Of a stretch of 7,089 bases of DNA, positions 5,895 through 7,089 are shown piece by piece. The DNA lies in contig JASHSN010000674.1 of the NCBI GenBank assembly GCA_030038695.1, positions 1 to 7,089 on the forward strand. Direction: 5' to 3'. Source of the DNA: Nitrososphaeraceae archaeon (GTDB lineage Archaea > Thermoproteota > Nitrososphaeria > Nitrososphaerales > Nitrososphaeraceae). The notes under the pieces are model-generated. The model was not told the origin of the DNA. It was given only the letters and a program-made list of their open reading frames with translations, and did not search any database. Position 1 is the stretch's first letter; the number at the start of each line of letters is the position of its first letter. A program made the translations under genes and the position numbers.

Positions 5895-6841
5895 ACGGAC
5901 GGGCCTCGTTCCTGCATCTTAAGATCCAGATTTTTTGTATCCAAACCAAGCATTGATTTTTTCTCGTCGACCATTTTTTGAGCTTCCGCAACAACCTTGG
6001 AGTCTTCAAAATAAGCAGTTGCCAAAACTACAGCTTTTGCGCGTTGAGCTGCGTCTTCTGCCTTAAATATACCCGAACCTACAAACACACCGTCGCAACC
6101 TAGACTCATCAGAAACGCCGCATCTGCAGGCGTAGAGATTCCACCGGCCGCAAAATTCACGATAGGTAATCTACCAAGCCTTGCAGTCTCCTCTACTATT
6201 GGAAGTGAGACTCTTAATTCTCTTGCTGATTTTATCAATTCTTGGTTATCGTCATAAATCGAAGAAATCCACCGGATTCCGTTGTTTAATAGCTTAATAT
6301 GTGAAACGGCCTCCGCAACATTTCCCGTGCCCGGTTCACCTTTGGTTCTAATCATTGCAGAGCCTTCTTCAATTCTCCTTAATGCTTCACCAAGATTCTT
6401 AGCTCCGTTAACAAACGGCACGGTGTAATCCCACTTCCAAATGTGTCTTATGTCATCGGCGGGAGTTAAAACCTCGCTTTCATCTATCATATCCACTCCG
6501 GTGACTTCTAGCAGTTTAGCTTCTGAAACGTGGCCAATACGGCACTTTGCCATTATCGGAATAGTAACAGCATCCATGATATCTTCGATTACCTTGACGC
6601 TCGCAGTTCTGGCTACTCCACCTGATTTTCTAACATCGTATGGCAACTTGTCGAGAACCATAACAGCAACAGCTCCTGCATCTTCAGCAACCTGCGCCTG
6701 CTCAACACTCGTGACATCCATAATAACGCCATGCTTTTGCATATGAGCAAACCCACGCTTAAGCAGTGTCGTCCCTTTGTCAAGAGATAAGGAACGTACT
6801 TTTTTTCGTTCATATTTGGCAGACACAAGAGATATTGTCAT
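5891..6841 (-). CDS. pdxS: Pyridoxal 5'-phosphate synthase, synthase subunit PdxS
   Basis: 316-residue (beta/alpha)8 protein that makes PLP directly from ribose 5-phosphate, glyceraldehyde 3-phosphate and ammonia delivered by PdxT; the complex is normally 12+12 subunits. Asp42 (in GVIMDVT), Lys99 ([11 protein letters not shown]) and Lys167 ([12 protein letters not shown]) sit exactly 18 residues after the Bacillus Asp24, Lys81 and Lys149 that carry the covalent intermediates. The phosphate loop region [13 protein letters not shown] (229-241) and GVFVGSGIF (251-259) are intact. The N-terminus is about 18 residues longer than the bacterial protein. The ATG at 6841 is supported by a TATA box CTATATAAG 24 bases upstream, which would make the mRNA leaderless, and by a GAGGAAG 8 bases before it. 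The first later Met, Met34, would cut the conserved start of the barrel. Confidence 0.98.
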   Translation of the reverse strand: MTISLVSAKYERKKVRSLSLDKGTTLLKRGFAHMQKHGVIMDVTSVEQAQVAEDAGAVAVMVLDKLPYDVRKSGGVARTASVKVIEDIMDAVTIPIMAKCRIGHVSEAKLLEVTGVDMIDESEVLTPADDIRHIWKWDYTVPFVNGAKNLGEALRRIEEGSAMIRTKGEPGTGNVAEAVSHIKLLNNGIRWISSIYDDNQELIKSARELRVSLPIVEETARLGRLPIVNFAAGGISTPADAAFLMSLGCDGVFVGSGIFKAEDAAQRAKAVVLATAYFEDSKVVAEAQKMVDEKKSMLGLDTKNLDLKMQERGPSV

Positions 6842-6860
6842 ATGTGAACTTCCTCTAACA

Positions 6861-6869
6861 CTTATATAG
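6861..6869 (-). promoter_or_regulatory. TATA box of the pdxS-pdxT operon
   Basis: Minus-strand CTATATAAG, a near-consensus archaeal box, centred 24 bases before the pdxS ATG. It is preceded upstream by an A/T tract including eight A on the minus strand (6876-6883). Confidence 0.65.
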
Positions 6870-6946
6870 ATATTATTTTTTTTAGTTTAATGCATTATTG
6901 TAGATGATTTTATCGCGAAGTGTAATTTTTTAGGAAGCAACTGCAT

Positions 6947-7069
6947 TTAGGACCTTCCCATCTGACTTCTGCCTGTTATGACCGTTCTCTCCTGCTTGTT
7001 AATCAACAGATCAGACATTCTCGCTAACGATCCCTCATTGTTCAACCTTAGAAAAGAATGAATTCTCAT
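6947..7069 (-). CDS. Possible small basic protein, 40 aa, or C-terminal end of a gene beyond the right edge
   Basis: The frame starts MRIHSFLRLNNEGSLARMSD from an ATG at 7069 and ends RTVITGRSQMGRS. It is also open from the ATG to the window edge (7089), so the true start may lie outside. It is basic and mostly helical in appearance (LARMSDLLINKQER). A TATA-like TTAAATAAA (7076-7084) is too close to the ATG to drive it, which favours a longer gene. It lies 105 bases upstream of pdxS in the same direction. No family recognised; chance cannot be excluded. Confidence 0.32.
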   Translation of the reverse strand: MRIHSFLRLNNEGSLARMSDLLINKQERTVITGRSQMGRS

Positions 7070-7089
7070 CAAACGTTTATTTAATTGCA

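Noticed and set aside
6876..6931. Plus-strand T8 and T6 runs (6876-6883, 6926-6931) as terminators
   Set aside because: No plus-strand gene ends here; the T8 is the A-rich side of the pdxS promoter region.

Overview
The window looks like a chromosomal segment of a thaumarchaeon (Nitrososphaerota, the ammonia-oxidising archaea and relatives). No single feature proves this. The pointers are archaeal TATA boxes about 25-30 bases upstream of starts (several implying leaderless mRNAs), tRNA-Leu genes with introns at the archaeal 37/38 position and no encoded CCA, a Sulfolobus-type OB-fold single-stranded DNA-binding protein, a PAC2 proteasome-assembly-type protein, a gamma-alpha fused 2-oxoacid:ferredoxin oxidoreductase, and a minimal PdxS/PdxT pathway. 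It reads as ordinary housekeeping sequence. I see no transposase, integrase, CRISPR array, phage gene or defence cassette.

Layout. Positions 1-2145 (minus strand) hold a 2-oxoacid:ferredoxin oxidoreductase operon: the fused gamma/alpha subunit, then the beta subunit, which overlaps it by 11 bases and runs off the left edge. Upstream of it (2201-2398, minus) is a small nine-cysteine protein built from two tandem copies of a four-cysteine unit, followed by a T-run terminator. Positions 2561-2840 (minus) hold a doubtful small membrane protein that may be frameshifted. Next come tRNA-Leu(CAA) on minus (2919-3016), a short zinc-ribbon-like ORF on plus (3204-3350) that lacks one expected cysteine, and an SSB on plus (3392-3679), which converges on a PAC2-family gene on minus (3747-4538). 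tRNA-Thr(GGT) (4717-4790) and tRNA-Leu(UAA) (5101-5221) follow on plus. The right end is the pyridoxal-phosphate synthase operon pdxS-pdxT on minus (6841-5235), with an ATGA overlap. A short open frame on minus (6947-7069, open to the edge) lies upstream of pdxS.

The genes serve separate core functions: ferredoxin-linked 2-oxoacid metabolism, vitamin B6 cofactor synthesis, DNA maintenance, protein quality control and translation. The two tRNA-Leu genes are the most unusual part. Both carry a short anticodon-loop intron with similar ends. The UAA gene also has a perfect hairpin in its D-loop that looks like a second, non-canonical intron. The CAA gene has an A-C mismatch in its anticodon stem, whose 3' half matches the UAA gene. 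Several intergenic stretches hold short ORFs that read like protein, but none can be confirmed from this sequence alone.
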